Assembly: GCA_001298545.1 (NCBI GenBank)
Contig: LJCX01000028.1
Coordinates: forward strand, 799,543-863,542
Origin: Actinobacteria bacterium OV320
Lineage (GTDB): Bacteria > Actinomycetota > Actinomycetes > Streptomycetales > Streptomycetaceae
Direction of reading: 5' to 3'
DNA: 64,000 nucleotides
In this document: one piece after another, positions 17,160 through 26,251 of the stretch
Layout: every line of letters begins with the position of its first letter
Position numbering within the stretch: the first letter of the stretch is position 1
Translations under genes and position numbers: made by a program
Notes under the pieces: generated by a model
Databases searched by the model: none
What the model saw: only the letters and a program-made list of their open reading frames with translations
Told to the model about the DNA's origin: nothing

Positions 17160-17401
17160 TGGGGTGGAGCCTTCGTGTCGTCTCGGCGCCCGGCCCGCCC
17201 CCGTGGGGGAACCTCGGGGGCGGGCCGGGCCGTCAACAGTCGCCCGCACGGTGGGGCGGCGGCGAGCGACCAGCACCCAGACAACTCCCTTTCCCAGCAG
17301 GTTGGTTAGGACGTTCAGGTGCTCAGCCGACGGACCGACCTAGGGCGTTTTGACCTCCCCTTTACCTGGCGGGTGGGGATCGCGCGGACTACCGTGCCCG
17401 C
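17160..17401. promoter_or_regulatory. Divergent promoter region, HATPase and XRE/TPR regulator
   Basis: About 240 bp between divergent genes. TTGACC (about 17350) lies upstream of the regulator start at 17402. No clear operator palindrome was seen. Confidence 0.35.
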
Positions 17402-18685
17402 ATGGACTCCACCCGCAACACCGTTCTTGAGGCGTGGATGGCCGAACACGGCTACAGCTCCAACAGCCTCGCCGAGGCCGTGAACAGGGCCATTGAACGG
17501 TTGACCGGGCGCTCTGGAGGACTCGACGGCTCTTCGGTCCGGGCATGGAAAGCGGGCCGGGTCACGTGGCCAAAGTCAGCCGCCCGCAGAGCACTTGAGG
17601 ACGTCACCGGACTACCCGCCGTCGCTTTAGGGTTCGTGCCACGGGGCCGGCCTTCGTCCACCCCGGCCCCACCGCAGCAGGAGGACCCCGACATGAAGCG
17701 CCGCACCCTCGTCGGCAGCATCGCGGCGGCTGCCGCCGCAGCAGCCGCACCCGGCACCGCATCACCGCGCCGGATCGGCATGAGCGACGTCAACCGCCTG
17801 AACAAGCGCTTCGCCGAGATCATCGCCAGCGACCACCGCCACGGCGGACAACTCGGCATCGAACAGCGGGCCGCCGCCCTCGCCGACGAGGCGCTCAACC
17901 TCCAGAACGCGGGCAGCGCCACCCAGCGGGTACGAAGCAACCTCTACGCCTCCGCAGCCGCCTTCCGCTCCTCCGCGATGTGGGCCGCCATCGACGGCCG
18001 GCGCTACGACATCGCCAAGGCGCACATGCGCGAGGCCCAGGCCCTCGCCGAGATGTCCGGCGACCAGGCCATCAAGTTCCGCATCTGGAGCCACGCGGGC
18101 ACCATGTACCGCCACATGGGCCGACCGGCCGACGCATTCGCCGCCAACGACGTCGCCCGCAACCTGCACCTCACCCGCCGAGACCCCCTCTTCGCATCCC
18201 TCGGCATGGCCCGACAGGGCGCCATCCACGGCGCGGCGCAGGACCGCACCGGCACCCGCCGAGCGTTCGATCAGGCACAGGACGCCATGCTGCGCGCCGA
18301 CCCCGCCGACTACCGGCCGGTGTGGATGCTCGCCTTCTACGACCAAGCCGAACTGGACTCCCTGGCCCTCTCCGCACACTTGGCACTCGGCGACTACTCG
18401 ACCGCCGAGTACCACGCCCACCGCTGCCTGGCCGCCCTCCGGCCCCACATGATCCGCTCCCGGGCCATCACCACCACCCGGCTCGCACATGCCCAGCTCG
18501 CACAGGGCGCCCCCGTCGCTGCCACGGCCACCGCGATGAAGGTCCCCGCCGAAGCCGCCACCCAGCACGCCCGGGTCACGCGCATGCTGCAGGAGTTCGG
18601 GGCCGCCCTGCGCGCCACCGCGCCGGGCAGCCCCACCGTGCAGACCTGGACCGAGCACACCGCCACCTGGAGGATGGCCGCATGA
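17402..18685 (+). CDS. XRE/TPR-type transcriptional regulator
   Basis: A 427-residue regulator. Residues 1-80 look like a divergent helix-turn-helix (EHGYSSNSLAEAVNRAIERL, SSVRAWKAGRVTWPKSAARRAL). A twin-arginine-like, Ala-rich segment follows (MKRRTLVGSIAAAAAAAAAPG, about 98-117), and then a long helical repeat region of TPR type to the C terminus. This architecture is widespread in Streptomyces regulators that sit beside HATPase or GNAT genes. The Ala-rich stretch is short for a membrane span. The stop overlaps the start of the GNAT gene (ATGA). It probably controls the neighbouring genes, possibly the lanthipeptide operon. Confidence 0.82.
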   Translation: MDSTRNTVLEAWMAEHGYSSNSLAEAVNRAIERLTGRSGGLDGSSVRAWKAGRVTWPKSAARRALEDVTGLPAVALGFVPRGRPSSTPAPPQQEDPDMKRRTLVGSIAAAAAAAAAPGTASPRRIGMSDVNRLNKRFAEIIASDHRHGGQLGIEQRAAALADEALNLQNAGSATQRVRSNLYASAAAFRSSAMWAAIDGRRYDIAKAHMREAQALAEMSGDQAIKFRIWSHAGTMYRHMGRPADAFAANDVARNLHLTRRDPLFASLGMARQGAIHGAAQDRTGTRRAFDQAQDAMLRADPADYRPVWMLAFYDQAELDSLALSAHLALGDYSTAEYHAHRCLAALRPHMIRSRAITTTRLAHAQLAQGAPVAATATAMKVPAEAATQHARVTRMLQEFGAALRATAPGSPTVQTWTEHTATWRMAA

Positions 18686-19221
18686 CCACGGCGCCCGCCA
18701 TCGAACTCCGAACCTTCACCACCCTCGACACCGCCCGCGGCGACCTCCTCGACGTGTACGCCGACGTACGCGCCCCGCTCCTCCACCTGCCGAACTACGC
18801 CGTCACGGCGTTCGGCGAACGCCTAGACCGACACAGCACCGAGCCGGGGTTCACGGCCGTCCTCGCGTACGCGGACGGGCATCCGGTCGGCTACGCCTAC
18901 AGCAACACCATCGAGCACGGCGACCGCTACTGGCAGCGCACCAGCCCGACGCCGGCCGAGAAGTACACCGAGCGCCCGGCCGTGGCCCTGAAGGAGATCG
19001 GCGTCCGGCCGACCTGGCGGAAGACCGGCACCGCCCGACGCATCCATGACGCCCTCCTCGCCACACGCGAGGAGCCGTACGTCACGCTCATGGTCAACCC
19101 TGCCGCCGGGGACGGAAAGGTCCACGCGCTCTACGAGTCGTGGGGGTACGAGGACATCGGACAGAGCCAGCCGTCACTGGCCTCACCGGTCCTCACCGTA
19201 ATGATCCGAGCCAGCCACTGA
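18682..19221 (+). CDS. GNAT-family N-acetyltransferase
   Basis: About 179 residues from ATG 18682, overlapping the upstream stop by four bases. The GNAT fold is suggested by GFTAVLAYADGHPVGYAYSN (beta strands 2-4), the acetyl-CoA loop region KEIGVRPTWRKTGTARRIHDALL (motif A, V-x-P-x-x-R-x-x-G-x-A) and the late ALYESWGYEDIGQ (motif B). The substrate is unknown. Coupling to the XRE/TPR regulator suggests joint function. Whether it modifies the lanthipeptide is open; it lies outside the leftward biosynthetic operon. Confidence 0.85.
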   Translation: MTTAPAIELRTFTTLDTARGDLLDVYADVRAPLLHLPNYAVTAFGERLDRHSTEPGFTAVLAYADGHPVGYAYSNTIEHGDRYWQRTSPTPAEKYTERPAVALKEIGVRPTWRKTGTARRIHDALLATREEPYVTLMVNPAAGDGKVHALYESWGYEDIGQSQPSLASPVLTVMIRASH

Positions 19222-19280
19222 CCGACGCTCACGAGACCCGGTGTAAAGGTGCAGCGGCATGCGGGAGGTACCACCGACAG

Positions 19281-20690
19281 TTATCGGCGCTGGTCGGCGA
19301 TCAACTCAAGGTAGCGGGCGTACTGGGTGTCGGCGATCTGGCGGTTGCGGACGAGGCTTCCTTCTTCCATGCGGTAGGTGCGTTCGGGATCACCTCTGAA
19401 AGAGAGCCAGTTGAAGGACGTGGTCACCCAAACGTCGTCGTAGACGAGAACCTTGGCGTGGGTGCTTTTCAGACGCGTGAAGCTGAGTTTGTCGCGGTAG
19501 CGGTCTGCGAGGTTGGTGAGTTTACGGACGGAGGCAGGGTCGGTCTTGGTGTCGTTTTCCTCGTAGCCGTAGGCAATGTCCACTTTGGCGCCTTGTTTGA
19601 CCCGGCGTTCGAGTTTGCTAAGGAAGTCGGTGGTGATGATCGCGTTCTTGATCCACGGGGAGATGATCAAGAGCCGGCGGCGGGCGTTGGTGAGTGCGTC
19701 GTCGAGGACGTCCGGATGCTCGAAGACTCCGATGGCTCGGATCTCGTCTGCCTGTGGCTGCTGAACTGCCGGCGGACCGGGCATGGGGGCGTGAGCGCCG
19801 AGCTGGAATGCGGCCTGTTCTGCACGGTGCTGGGTGACCTCTTGCAGTGGTACGCGGGCCTTTTCGAGGTCGGCGTCCAGAAGAGGGCGTTCGGGGGGCG
19901 GCGCGACAGTGATGCCGAGGGCCTTGGCACCACCGTGGCCGATGAGAGCGAGTTCGTGGGCCTGACTGAGTTCGCCGTCGACGACGATGCCGACTTCGAC
20001 GTCGGTACGGTCCGCGTCGGCATACACCAGGAGCTTGACCGGCAGGACACGGCGGGCCGGGGCCTGGGAGATGCCTTTGACCTGGAGGACTTCGCGTTTG
20101 TTGTTGCCATTCTCGCGCAACAGAGCGGTGATTTCCGCTGCGGTGATGTCTCCGTCGTTGACGGGCCCGGACCTTGCGGCGGGCAGCATGATCATGCCGA
20201 TTTCCTCGGCCTGCCCGCGCGGGATGGTGGTGCGGCGGTCGTAGGGGGCTACTTTCCACAGCATTTGGTCGTAGACGAGCGGCTGGTTGACCCGCACGGG
20301 CGCTACCGCGGCGGCCTTCTGGGCAGTGAGGTGGCCCTTGTCTGTGAGCCGCAGGCTGGGGGCCCGGCCTGCGTCTGCGGGGGTGGGGCGGGCCCACTTG
20401 AGGTCGTCTGAGCCGAACAGCACGGCGACGGTCCGGTCGACCATGTTTTCGGGCAGGCCGAGTAGGCCGGCGATACCACGGGCGTTGCTCACGTTGTGGT
20501 CGACCAGACGCAGTACGAATTCCTCCATAAGCGGGAGGTCCTTGCTGTCCTGGGCGAGGACCTCGGCGGTGATCCGGGCGACAGGCAGTGCGGCGTCGGC
20601 GATCTGGATGAGTTCGAGTCCGGGACGGGTGTTGTGGAAGCGGAGGGCCAGGAGGCTGTCGTCGCCGAAGGCGGGGCTAGAGGTAGGCAT
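19281..20690 (-). CDS. mkoB: Phospholipase D-family protein, Mokosh type I MkoB-like
   Basis: A 469-residue protein with a C-terminal PLD-like domain. The HKD-type signature THAKVLVYDDVWVTTSFNW is at about 405-425, and an upstream strand RRLLIISPWIKNAIIT marks the first half of the fold. Only one clear HxK motif is visible, so a dimeric active site as in single-HKD nucleases is likely. The N-terminal ~270 residues are of unknown fold. Its start lies inside the 3' end of the kinase-helicase gene (14-bp overlap), so the two are an operon. Kinase-helicase followed by a PLD protein is the described Mokosh type I arrangement. Confidence 0.82.
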   Translation of the reverse strand: MPTSSPAFGDDSLLALRFHNTRPGLELIQIADAALPVARITAEVLAQDSKDLPLMEEFVLRLVDHNVSNARGIAGLLGLPENMVDRTVAVLFGSDDLKWARPTPADAGRAPSLRLTDKGHLTAQKAAAVAPVRVNQPLVYDQMLWKVAPYDRRTTIPRGQAEEIGMIMLPAARSGPVNDGDITAAEITALLRENGNNKREVLQVKGISQAPARRVLPVKLLVYADADRTDVEVGIVVDGELSQAHELALIGHGGAKALGITVAPPPERPLLDADLEKARVPLQEVTQHRAEQAAFQLGAHAPMPGPPAVQQPQADEIRAIGVFEHPDVLDDALTNARRRLLIISPWIKNAIITTDFLSKLERRVKQGAKVDIAYGYEENDTKTDPASVRKLTNLADRYRDKLSFTRLKSTHAKVLVYDDVWVTTSFNWLSFRGDPERTYRMEEGSLVRNRQIADTQYARYLELIADQRR

Positions 20691-23600
20691 TGCGGATCTC
20701 GCAGTCTTCCGGGTGGCCGCTCATGTAGTCGAGGACGTCGCGCAGAGCGCCGGGCTTGCTGCGGCAGAAGCCAGCGTCGCCGACGATGATCAAACCGTAG
20801 CGGGCGCGGGAGAGTGCGACGTTGATGCGGCGCCAGTAGGGCTGGCCAAGGAATCCGAAGCGGCCGCTGATGTTGCTGCGGGTCACGGAGAACACGACGA
20901 GATCGCATTCTCGCCCCTGTACCGCGTCGACGGAGAGCACTTCTGGAGCGATGTGCTTGAGTCTCAGGGAGGCTAGGCGTTTGGTGAGTTCTTCGACCTG
21001 GCGGCCGTAGGGGGCGATCAGCAGGACGTCGAGGCGCTTGCCGTCGGGAGTCTTGATCACCCCCTTGTCGATGGCCCGGTCGATGACTTCCAGGCGTCGC
21101 ATCGCGAGTTGGCCCTCAAGGCGGTTGGAAACGCTGGTTTGTGCGGCGGACTGCTCGTCCTCGCGCCGGTTCGGCAGGGCGCTGGTGTCCAGCCACAGGA
21201 CGGGTTTGTTGACCGTGCTGTAGCCGGGAAGGACATGGTCGTTGGGCGAGATCAGCTTGTTGTCGTAGAAGCAGCTGCTGATCATGTTGCCGATCGCCGG
21301 GGTCATCCGGTACTGCTCACGCAGCAGGTGCTTGACGGGTGCCTTGGTGGAGTTGGCGAAGTACTGGAACAGGGTGGTCTTCACCAGCTCGGGGATGAGC
21401 TGGTGATCGGCCATGATCTTTTCATCGCGCAGCAGATCCTCATCGATGGGAGGCAGCTGGTTGGTGTCGCCGACCAGCACCCACCGCTTGGCCCTGGCCA
21501 TTGGCACCAACGCCTCGGTCGCGGTCGCCTTGGACGCCTCGTCGAAGATGCACAGGTCGAATTCGAGATCCCGGGCCGCCGGGTGGCCGAGGAAGCCGAG
21601 CGCGGTCCCGCCGATGACGCGCCGGGTGCGCAGGAAGCCCGCGATCAGGTTCTGGTCGGTGCCGATTCGCTGCAGCCATTCGCCCTGGAGGCGCAGCAGG
21701 TGCATCAGTTCCCTGCCGGTCCCGGCCGGGCCGAGGAGCGCCTCGACCACGTCGCGGGCGTCTGCGGCGCTCATTTCCTCGCGGAGGGTGAGTTCGCCGT
21801 CGAGCATGGTCTGCACTTCGGCGAACAGCTCTGCCCGCTGTTCGAGGAGCTGTTCTCGACGGGCCCGGGTGGTGACGACTTCCTCGCCGAGTTCTCTGGC
21901 GGAGGTGGTGCGCTCAGGCACAGGCTGGTTCGCCAGCTCGTCGAGGCGGGCCGTCACATGGGCGAGGTCGGCGGCCACGGCGGCGAGTTCTTCCAGCACC
22001 AGGGCCGCTTTGAGGTGGCTGGGCTGCTGGCCGCTGTTGGCGGCCACGCTCTCCAGATGCCGTTCTGCGCGTGTCCGGACACCCTGGGTCCACTTCTTGA
22101 CTTGCCGGTCGAGGAGCAGCGGCTGTGCGCTTTCAGCGACGCGTGGATCGTCGACGCGGCCGAGGCGGACGAGTTCGGTGATGCCTGCGTCTTCAAGGCG
22201 CTTGAGGGCATTGTCGATGGCGATGTGGGTCTGGCTGACGATGAGGATGCGGGCAGTGGGATGCCGGCTGAGGGTCTGCTCGACGATCTCAGCGATCACG
22301 GTCGTCTTGCCGGTGCCGGGTGGTCCCTCGACGAGCAGTAGGTCCTGGGTGCCCAGGGCGTGGGCGACGACGTCCCGTTTGCTCTGGTCGAGGTCGGCGC
22401 GGACCCAGGTGGTGACTTCGGTGGGCGGGCCGACCTCAAGGGCTCCGGGGTTATCGATGATCTGCCGCAGGTCGAGATTCGCGGTCTGGCCGGCTGCGAC
22501 CGCGGTAAGTGCGTCGCGCTGCCGGTTGATCGCGTTCTGGCTGGGCCCGAGGAAGGGGAGCAGTACCCCCCGGGCGGGCAGGACGGCCTGGGGACGCGTC
22601 ATTCGCAGGACGACGGTGTCGTCAGTGCGGTTGGTGATCTCGCCACGGTCGATGGGGCGACTGTAGGGGTACTCCGCGACGGACCACTCTTCACCGATTT
22701 CGGCGGTAGTGTCGGGCGCGGCGAGATGGAAGACTCGGGTGCGCCCGCCGCCTTCCAACCGTTCGTACTGGATCGGCTGCCGCCCGTTGGCCGCCGCTTC
22801 CTCACGGGCTTCCAGGACGCGGCGCCAGCCGTCGAACAGGTCACCGAGCTGCTGGCGCTTACCCTCCTTGGCCTGTGTCTCGCGTGCGTCAAGTTCTTCG
22901 TTGAGGCTGTCCAGCAGCAGGTTGAGGCCGTCGTACGCCGGGTCCTCGCCCGGGTCGTTGAACGTCCAGGTGAGGATGGGGCCGAGTTTGAGGGCGGACG
23001 CACGGCGCTTGGCCATCCATTCCTCTGCTCGTTCCTCGGCCGAAACGATGACGCATCGGTCGCTTTGATCCTCGTCGTTGACCAGGCGCAGGAACAGACT
23101 CTGGCCGAACACCCGCACCGTGCCGGTGTCGACCTCGTCGCTCAGCGCGTTATAGCCGTAGTCGACGTGAACGGTGCCGGAGATGTCCGCCAGCACCATG
23201 CTCTTCACCGCATCCCAGTCGATCTCCTCTCCGGCCGGGGTGGTGCTCAGGCTTTCGGCCGCGCGACGGGTCATCTTCAGCCAGAGCGCGTTGCGTTGGC
23301 GGGCATCACGGTTCTCGCAGACCCGCTCGGCCTCCAGGAGCCGGTGTTCGAGGACGATGGCGTTGGCTGGCCGCTTCTTCGGGTCGAGGTCGATGCAGGT
23401 TCTCAGGACGTTGCGGATCTCGGTGTCGAGTTCCAGACCGTCGAGTACCGTCGCCAGATCGTGGTAGTCACGTGCCTGGCTGCGAGATAGGACCTGAATG
23501 GCCAGGACCGCGTAGGCGTACACGTCACGGACGTACGGGACTGCCTCGCTCTGCTCGGGGGGCGAGTACAGAGCGGACCGGAAGTCCGCGACCGTCTCGT

Positions 23601-24105
23601 CGGTCACGGCTGCGGCCTTGGACAAAATCTTGGCGATCCCGAAGTCGGCGAGCTTGACCGTGCCGTCGTCGGCCAGCAGGACATTTCCCGGTTTCAGATC
23701 ACGGTGCTCGATCTCCTTCTCGTGGGCATACGCGAGAGCGGAAGCCAACGGTCCGCCTATGCGTGTGAAGTAGGCCGGCCAGTCAAGGGGACGGCCATCT
23801 GCCATCTCGTCCTTGAGGCTGCGGTCAATCCACTCCAGGGCGATGAAGTACCGCTCCAGCCCTTGATCCCAGCCAGAGTCGAGCATCCGCACGATATGGG
23901 GGTGGTTCAGGGCTTTGAGCGCCGAGGTCTCCCGCTCCAGGAAGATCCGGGTGATCGCGTCGTCGTCGCGCTGCTTGAGCAGCTTCACGGCGACGTGGTC
24001 ACCGCCAGCGCTCTTGATGTCCACGGCCTTGCGAACCTCGGACAAACCCCCTGGGCGGGCCTCCTGAGGGAGCAACAGAAACCGGCCGTTAATCGTCGTG
24101 CCCAC
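20677..24105 (-). CDS. mkoA: Ser/Thr kinase-SF1 helicase fusion, Mokosh type I MkoA-like
   Basis: About 1,142 residues from GTG 24105 (AGGAG upstream); the frame extends to 24147. Residues ~1-280 are a eukaryote-type Ser/Thr kinase with VAVKLL (Lys), HRDLKPGN (about 134) and DFG (about 155), all intact. After a ~300-residue linker comes a COG1112-type superfamily 1 helicase: Walker A GPPGTGKTTV (about 593), a DEAS box (CIFDEASKATATE, about 850), and the C-terminal RecA domain with VDAVQGRECDLVVFSVTRS (about 1065) and NVALSRARYGLIIVG. Mokosh type I systems pair such a protein with a PLD enzyme, and one follows here. The system restricts phages; the mechanism is not fully known. Confidence 0.85.
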   Translation of the reverse strand: MGTTINGRFLLLPQEARPGGLSEVRKAVDIKSAGGDHVAVKLLKQRDDDAITRIFLERETSALKALNHPHIVRMLDSGWDQGLERYFIALEWIDRSLKDEMADGRPLDWPAYFTRIGGPLASALAYAHEKEIEHRDLKPGNVLLADDGTVKLADFGIAKILSKAAAVTDETVADFRSALYSPPEQSEAVPYVRDVYAYAVLAIQVLSRSQARDYHDLATVLDGLELDTEIRNVLRTCIDLDPKKRPANAIVLEHRLLEAERVCENRDARQRNALWLKMTRRAAESLSTTPAGEEIDWDAVKSMVLADISGTVHVDYGYNALSDEVDTGTVRVFGQSLFLRLVNDEDQSDRCVIVSAEERAEEWMAKRRASALKLGPILTWTFNDPGEDPAYDGLNLLLDSLNEELDARETQAKEGKRQQLGDLFDGWRRVLEAREEAAANGRQPIQYERLEGGGRTRVFHLAAPDTTAEIGEEWSVAEYPYSRPIDRGEITNRTDDTVVLRMTRPQAVLPARGVLLPFLGPSQNAINRQRDALTAVAAGQTANLDLRQIIDNPGALEVGPPTEVTTWVRADLDQSKRDVVAHALGTQDLLLVEGPPGTGKTTVIAEIVEQTLSRHPTARILIVSQTHIAIDNALKRLEDAGITELVRLGRVDDPRVAESAQPLLLDRQVKKWTQGVRTRAERHLESVAANSGQQPSHLKAALVLEELAAVAADLAHVTARLDELANQPVPERTTSARELGEEVVTTRARREQLLEQRAELFAEVQTMLDGELTLREEMSAADARDVVEALLGPAGTGRELMHLLRLQGEWLQRIGTDQNLIAGFLRTRRVIGGTALGFLGHPAARDLEFDLCIFDEASKATATEALVPMARAKRWVLVGDTNQLPPIDEDLLRDEKIMADHQLIPELVKTTLFQYFANSTKAPVKHLLREQYRMTPAIGNMISSCFYDNKLISPNDHVLPGYSTVNKPVLWLDTSALPNRREDEQSAAQTSVSNRLEGQLAMRRLEVIDRAIDKGVIKTPDGKRLDVLLIAPYGRQVEELTKRLASLRLKHIAPEVLSVDAVQGRECDLVVFSVTRSNISGRFGFLGQPYWRRINVALSRARYGLIIVGDAGFCRSKPGALRDVLDYMSGHPEDCEIRNAYL

Positions 24106-24654
24106 CCACTGCTCCTTGCTCCCCCGACTGCCGCGCAGTCCACCCAAGCGGCCATCTTGCCAGTGGCTTTCCCATCGGATCAGCAGTTTGCCCAGGGTGA
24201 TACGGACTTGGCGAGTAATGGTCCCTTCGGAGTGGCTCTGCGAGAGGACGCCCCCCTTGACCCAAGCAGCGAGGCGTGATTGGAGTCAGCCTCGAGCACG
24301 GTAGAACGCGTTGGGGGCTTGAGTGATGCGTGAGCGGACGATGCAGCGGCGGCCGCGAGGGATCGGATCGAAGGTCACATCGAACCTGACCTGACGAGGT
24401 GGTTCCGGACGCCGAAGAAAGCGTCCGGAACCACCCACCAAGATCATGCCAGGGGCTTGGACCCCGAGAAGCCCGCCTCGCGAGTTACTGCTGGCGGTGC
24501 TCACTTGCAACTGGCCAGCGGATCGCAGTACCAGGGCCGATGCTTCTCTGTGGGTGTGAGGGGCCTGCGGCGACCCTGGGGCGCGCGAGAATCACGTAGA
24601 AAGCTGCCGGACAGTTGTGGTCAGCGATGCATTTCTGGGGGTGTGTCCAGTCTT
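24106..24654. other. Noncoding gap holding a long hairpin
   Basis: About 550 bp between the Mokosh operon and the next leftward gene. It contains the 15-bp hairpin at 24398-24435 and, about 70 bp left of it, a GATGCGTGAGCGGACG sequence. Both are also found with the same spacing near the attachment site. No supported gene here. Confidence 0.6.
24398..24435. terminator. 15-bp hairpin, probable terminator
   Basis: Arms GGTGGTTCCGGACGC and complement with an 8-base loop. It lies between the leftward gene ending at 24655 and the start of the Mokosh operon, so it may insulate that operon. A related hairpin with two G-U pairs lies at 32644-32681. Confidence 0.6.
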
Positions 24655-25203
24655 CTAAAGTCTGTCCCGCAAGCCTCCTGTGCGGCGTCGGGCTTCGTTG
24701 CGGTCCCGTGCGACGGCCGATTCACGCAACTGTGTGCCGGAAACCTCACGCCACTCGTCCGCAACGTCGCGGGTTTCATCCAGGGCTGGATCGCGACTCC
24801 CGGCGGGTGCATAGGCTGGGGATCGATCTGCACGTAGCGGCACGTGGGCGCAGTACCACGCCCGCTTGGCGCCTGCTCGCTCCGCTTCCGTGCCCGTCCG
24901 GAGATACGCGAGCAGTGCCGTCATGACCTTACGGCGCCCGAATGCGTAAACCGCCGGCTCGACGAACCAGCGGCAGAAGCTGGGGTCCGGGTCGTAGACA
25001 GCTGCGGCCATGAGCGGGGCGAAGAGCTCCTCGGGCAAGCCGGCGCGCTCCAGCAGCGGCTTGCGGACCGCGTGGGCCAGGTGCCGTGCACGTCGATCTT
25101 CCGGCACGTCTGTCCCGGTCCCCAGGTCTAGCAGTTGAGCCACTTCGGCTGCGCAGGACAGGAATGAACGTGCTGCCACCTCATGGCGGTCGTCTTCGGC
25201 CAT
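24655..25203 (-). CDS. Hypothetical helical protein
   Basis: A 182-residue ORF with coherent sequence in its first ~130 residues (AAVYDPDPSFCRWFVEPAVYAFGRRKVMTALLAYL, then ERAGAKRAWYCAHVPL). This resembles helical-repeat or HEAT-like hypothetical proteins of Streptomyces. The last ~50 residues are Arg-rich and less protein-like, so the end could be a shifted frame. The IS5-family element has inserted just upstream (its left inverted repeat starts about 45 bp before the start codon), which may have removed the native promoter. No function assigned. Confidence 0.5.
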   Translation of the reverse strand: MAEDDRHEVAARSFLSCAAEVAQLLDLGTGTDVPEDRRARHLAHAVRKPLLERAGLPEELFAPLMAAAVYDPDPSFCRWFVEPAVYAFGRRKVMTALLAYLRTGTEAERAGAKRAWYCAHVPLRADRSPAYAPAGSRDPALDETRDVADEWREVSGTQLRESAVARDRNEARRRTGGLRDRL

Positions 25204-25248
25204 GACACGATTGTGGACTGGTCAACGCCCATGTGGCACCGGCACGTT

Positions 25249-26144
25249 GGTTGCTGTTCGTGATCTACAGCCAGTTCTGAGCCGCTTCGTCCAAAGTGAA
25301 ACGATCACGTTGTGGCTGGTGTGATCACGGCGTCGGTGCCGTCCTGGATAGAGCCCTTCACGGGGCTGACCCCGCGCTGCTTCGCCAAGCTGGTAGCCGA
25401 GGTAAGACGCGAGCACGCTGCGGATCAACAGCGCGGGCGTCCCTGGAGTCTGCCGCTGGAGGACCGAGTCCTGCTGGTCACGGCATACTGGCGCACGAAC
25501 TTGACGTTACGACAGCTGGCTCCGTTGTTCGGGATCTCCAAGTCGGCCGCAGACCGGATCATCGACCACCTCGGTCCACTGTTGGCACTCCGGCAGCGAA
25601 GGCGGTTCCGTAAGGACACTGTGCTCATCGTGGACGGAACCCTGGTGCCAACCCGCGACCGCACGATCGCCGAGCAGTCCAAGAACTATCGCTACTCAAC
25701 GGCGCACCAGGTCGTCATCGACGCCGACACCCGCCTGGTCGTCGTGGTCGGCCGGCCCTTGCCCGGGAATCGGCACGACTCCCGCGGTTGGGAAGAGTCC
25801 GGAGCCAAGGCCGCCGTCGGGACCACCATGACGATCGCCGACGGCGGCTACCAGGGGACCGGCTTGGTCATCCCACACCGACGCGCAAAGGGGAGCGACC
25901 TGCCGGCCTGGAAGGAGGAACATAACCGCTCCCACAAGCGGGTTCGCGCCCGCGTCGAGCACACCTTCGCCCGAATGAAGGGCTGGAAGATCTTGCGTGA
26001 CTGCCGCCTCAAGGGCGACGGCGTCCACCTCGCCATGCTCGGCATCGCCCGACTGCACAACCTCGTCCTCACCGGATAGGCAACGACCTTCGTACGGCAG
26101 CCGAGCCCGCCCGCACCAACTCGAAGATCACTTACGGGACAACC
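25249..26144 (+). mobile_element. IS5-family insertion sequence
   Basis: About 896 bp with imperfect terminal inverted repeats. Left GGTTGCTGTTCGTGATCT (25249-25266) matches the complement of the right end (26125-26144) at GGTTG and GTGATCT. One transposase gene fills the element. A clear target duplication was not identified, so the outer limits may be off by a few bases. Confidence 0.7.
25312..26079 (+). CDS. IS5-family DDE transposase
   Basis: A 255-residue transposase of the DDE_Tnp_4 type. An N-terminal HTH (LTLRQLAPLFGISKSAADRIIDHL) precedes the catalytic core. The first Asp is in LIVDGTLVP, the second in IADGGYQG, and the Glu in RARVEHTFARMKGWKIL. No frameshift or stop is seen, so it is probably active. 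It starts at GTG 25312. This single-frame layout is typical of the IS1031/IS5-like Streptomyces elements. Confidence 0.93.
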   Translation: MAGVITASVPSWIEPFTGLTPRCFAKLVAEVRREHAADQQRGRPWSLPLEDRVLLVTAYWRTNLTLRQLAPLFGISKSAADRIIDHLGPLLALRQRRRFRKDTVLIVDGTLVPTRDRTIAEQSKNYRYSTAHQVVIDADTRLVVVVGRPLPGNRHDSRGWEESGAKAAVGTTMTIADGGYQGTGLVIPHRRAKGSDLPAWKEEHNRSHKRVRARVEHTFARMKGWKILRDCRLKGDGVHLAMLGIARLHNLVLTG

Positions 26145-26251
26145 TTTAGTGATCCGCATAAGAGGCCGACCTTTCTGGCTACTTTATTTCTCCTGACCAA
26201 GCCCACAGACCTTGGCCGAACAGATAGAAACACCCTCTGCGGCGACTGGTC

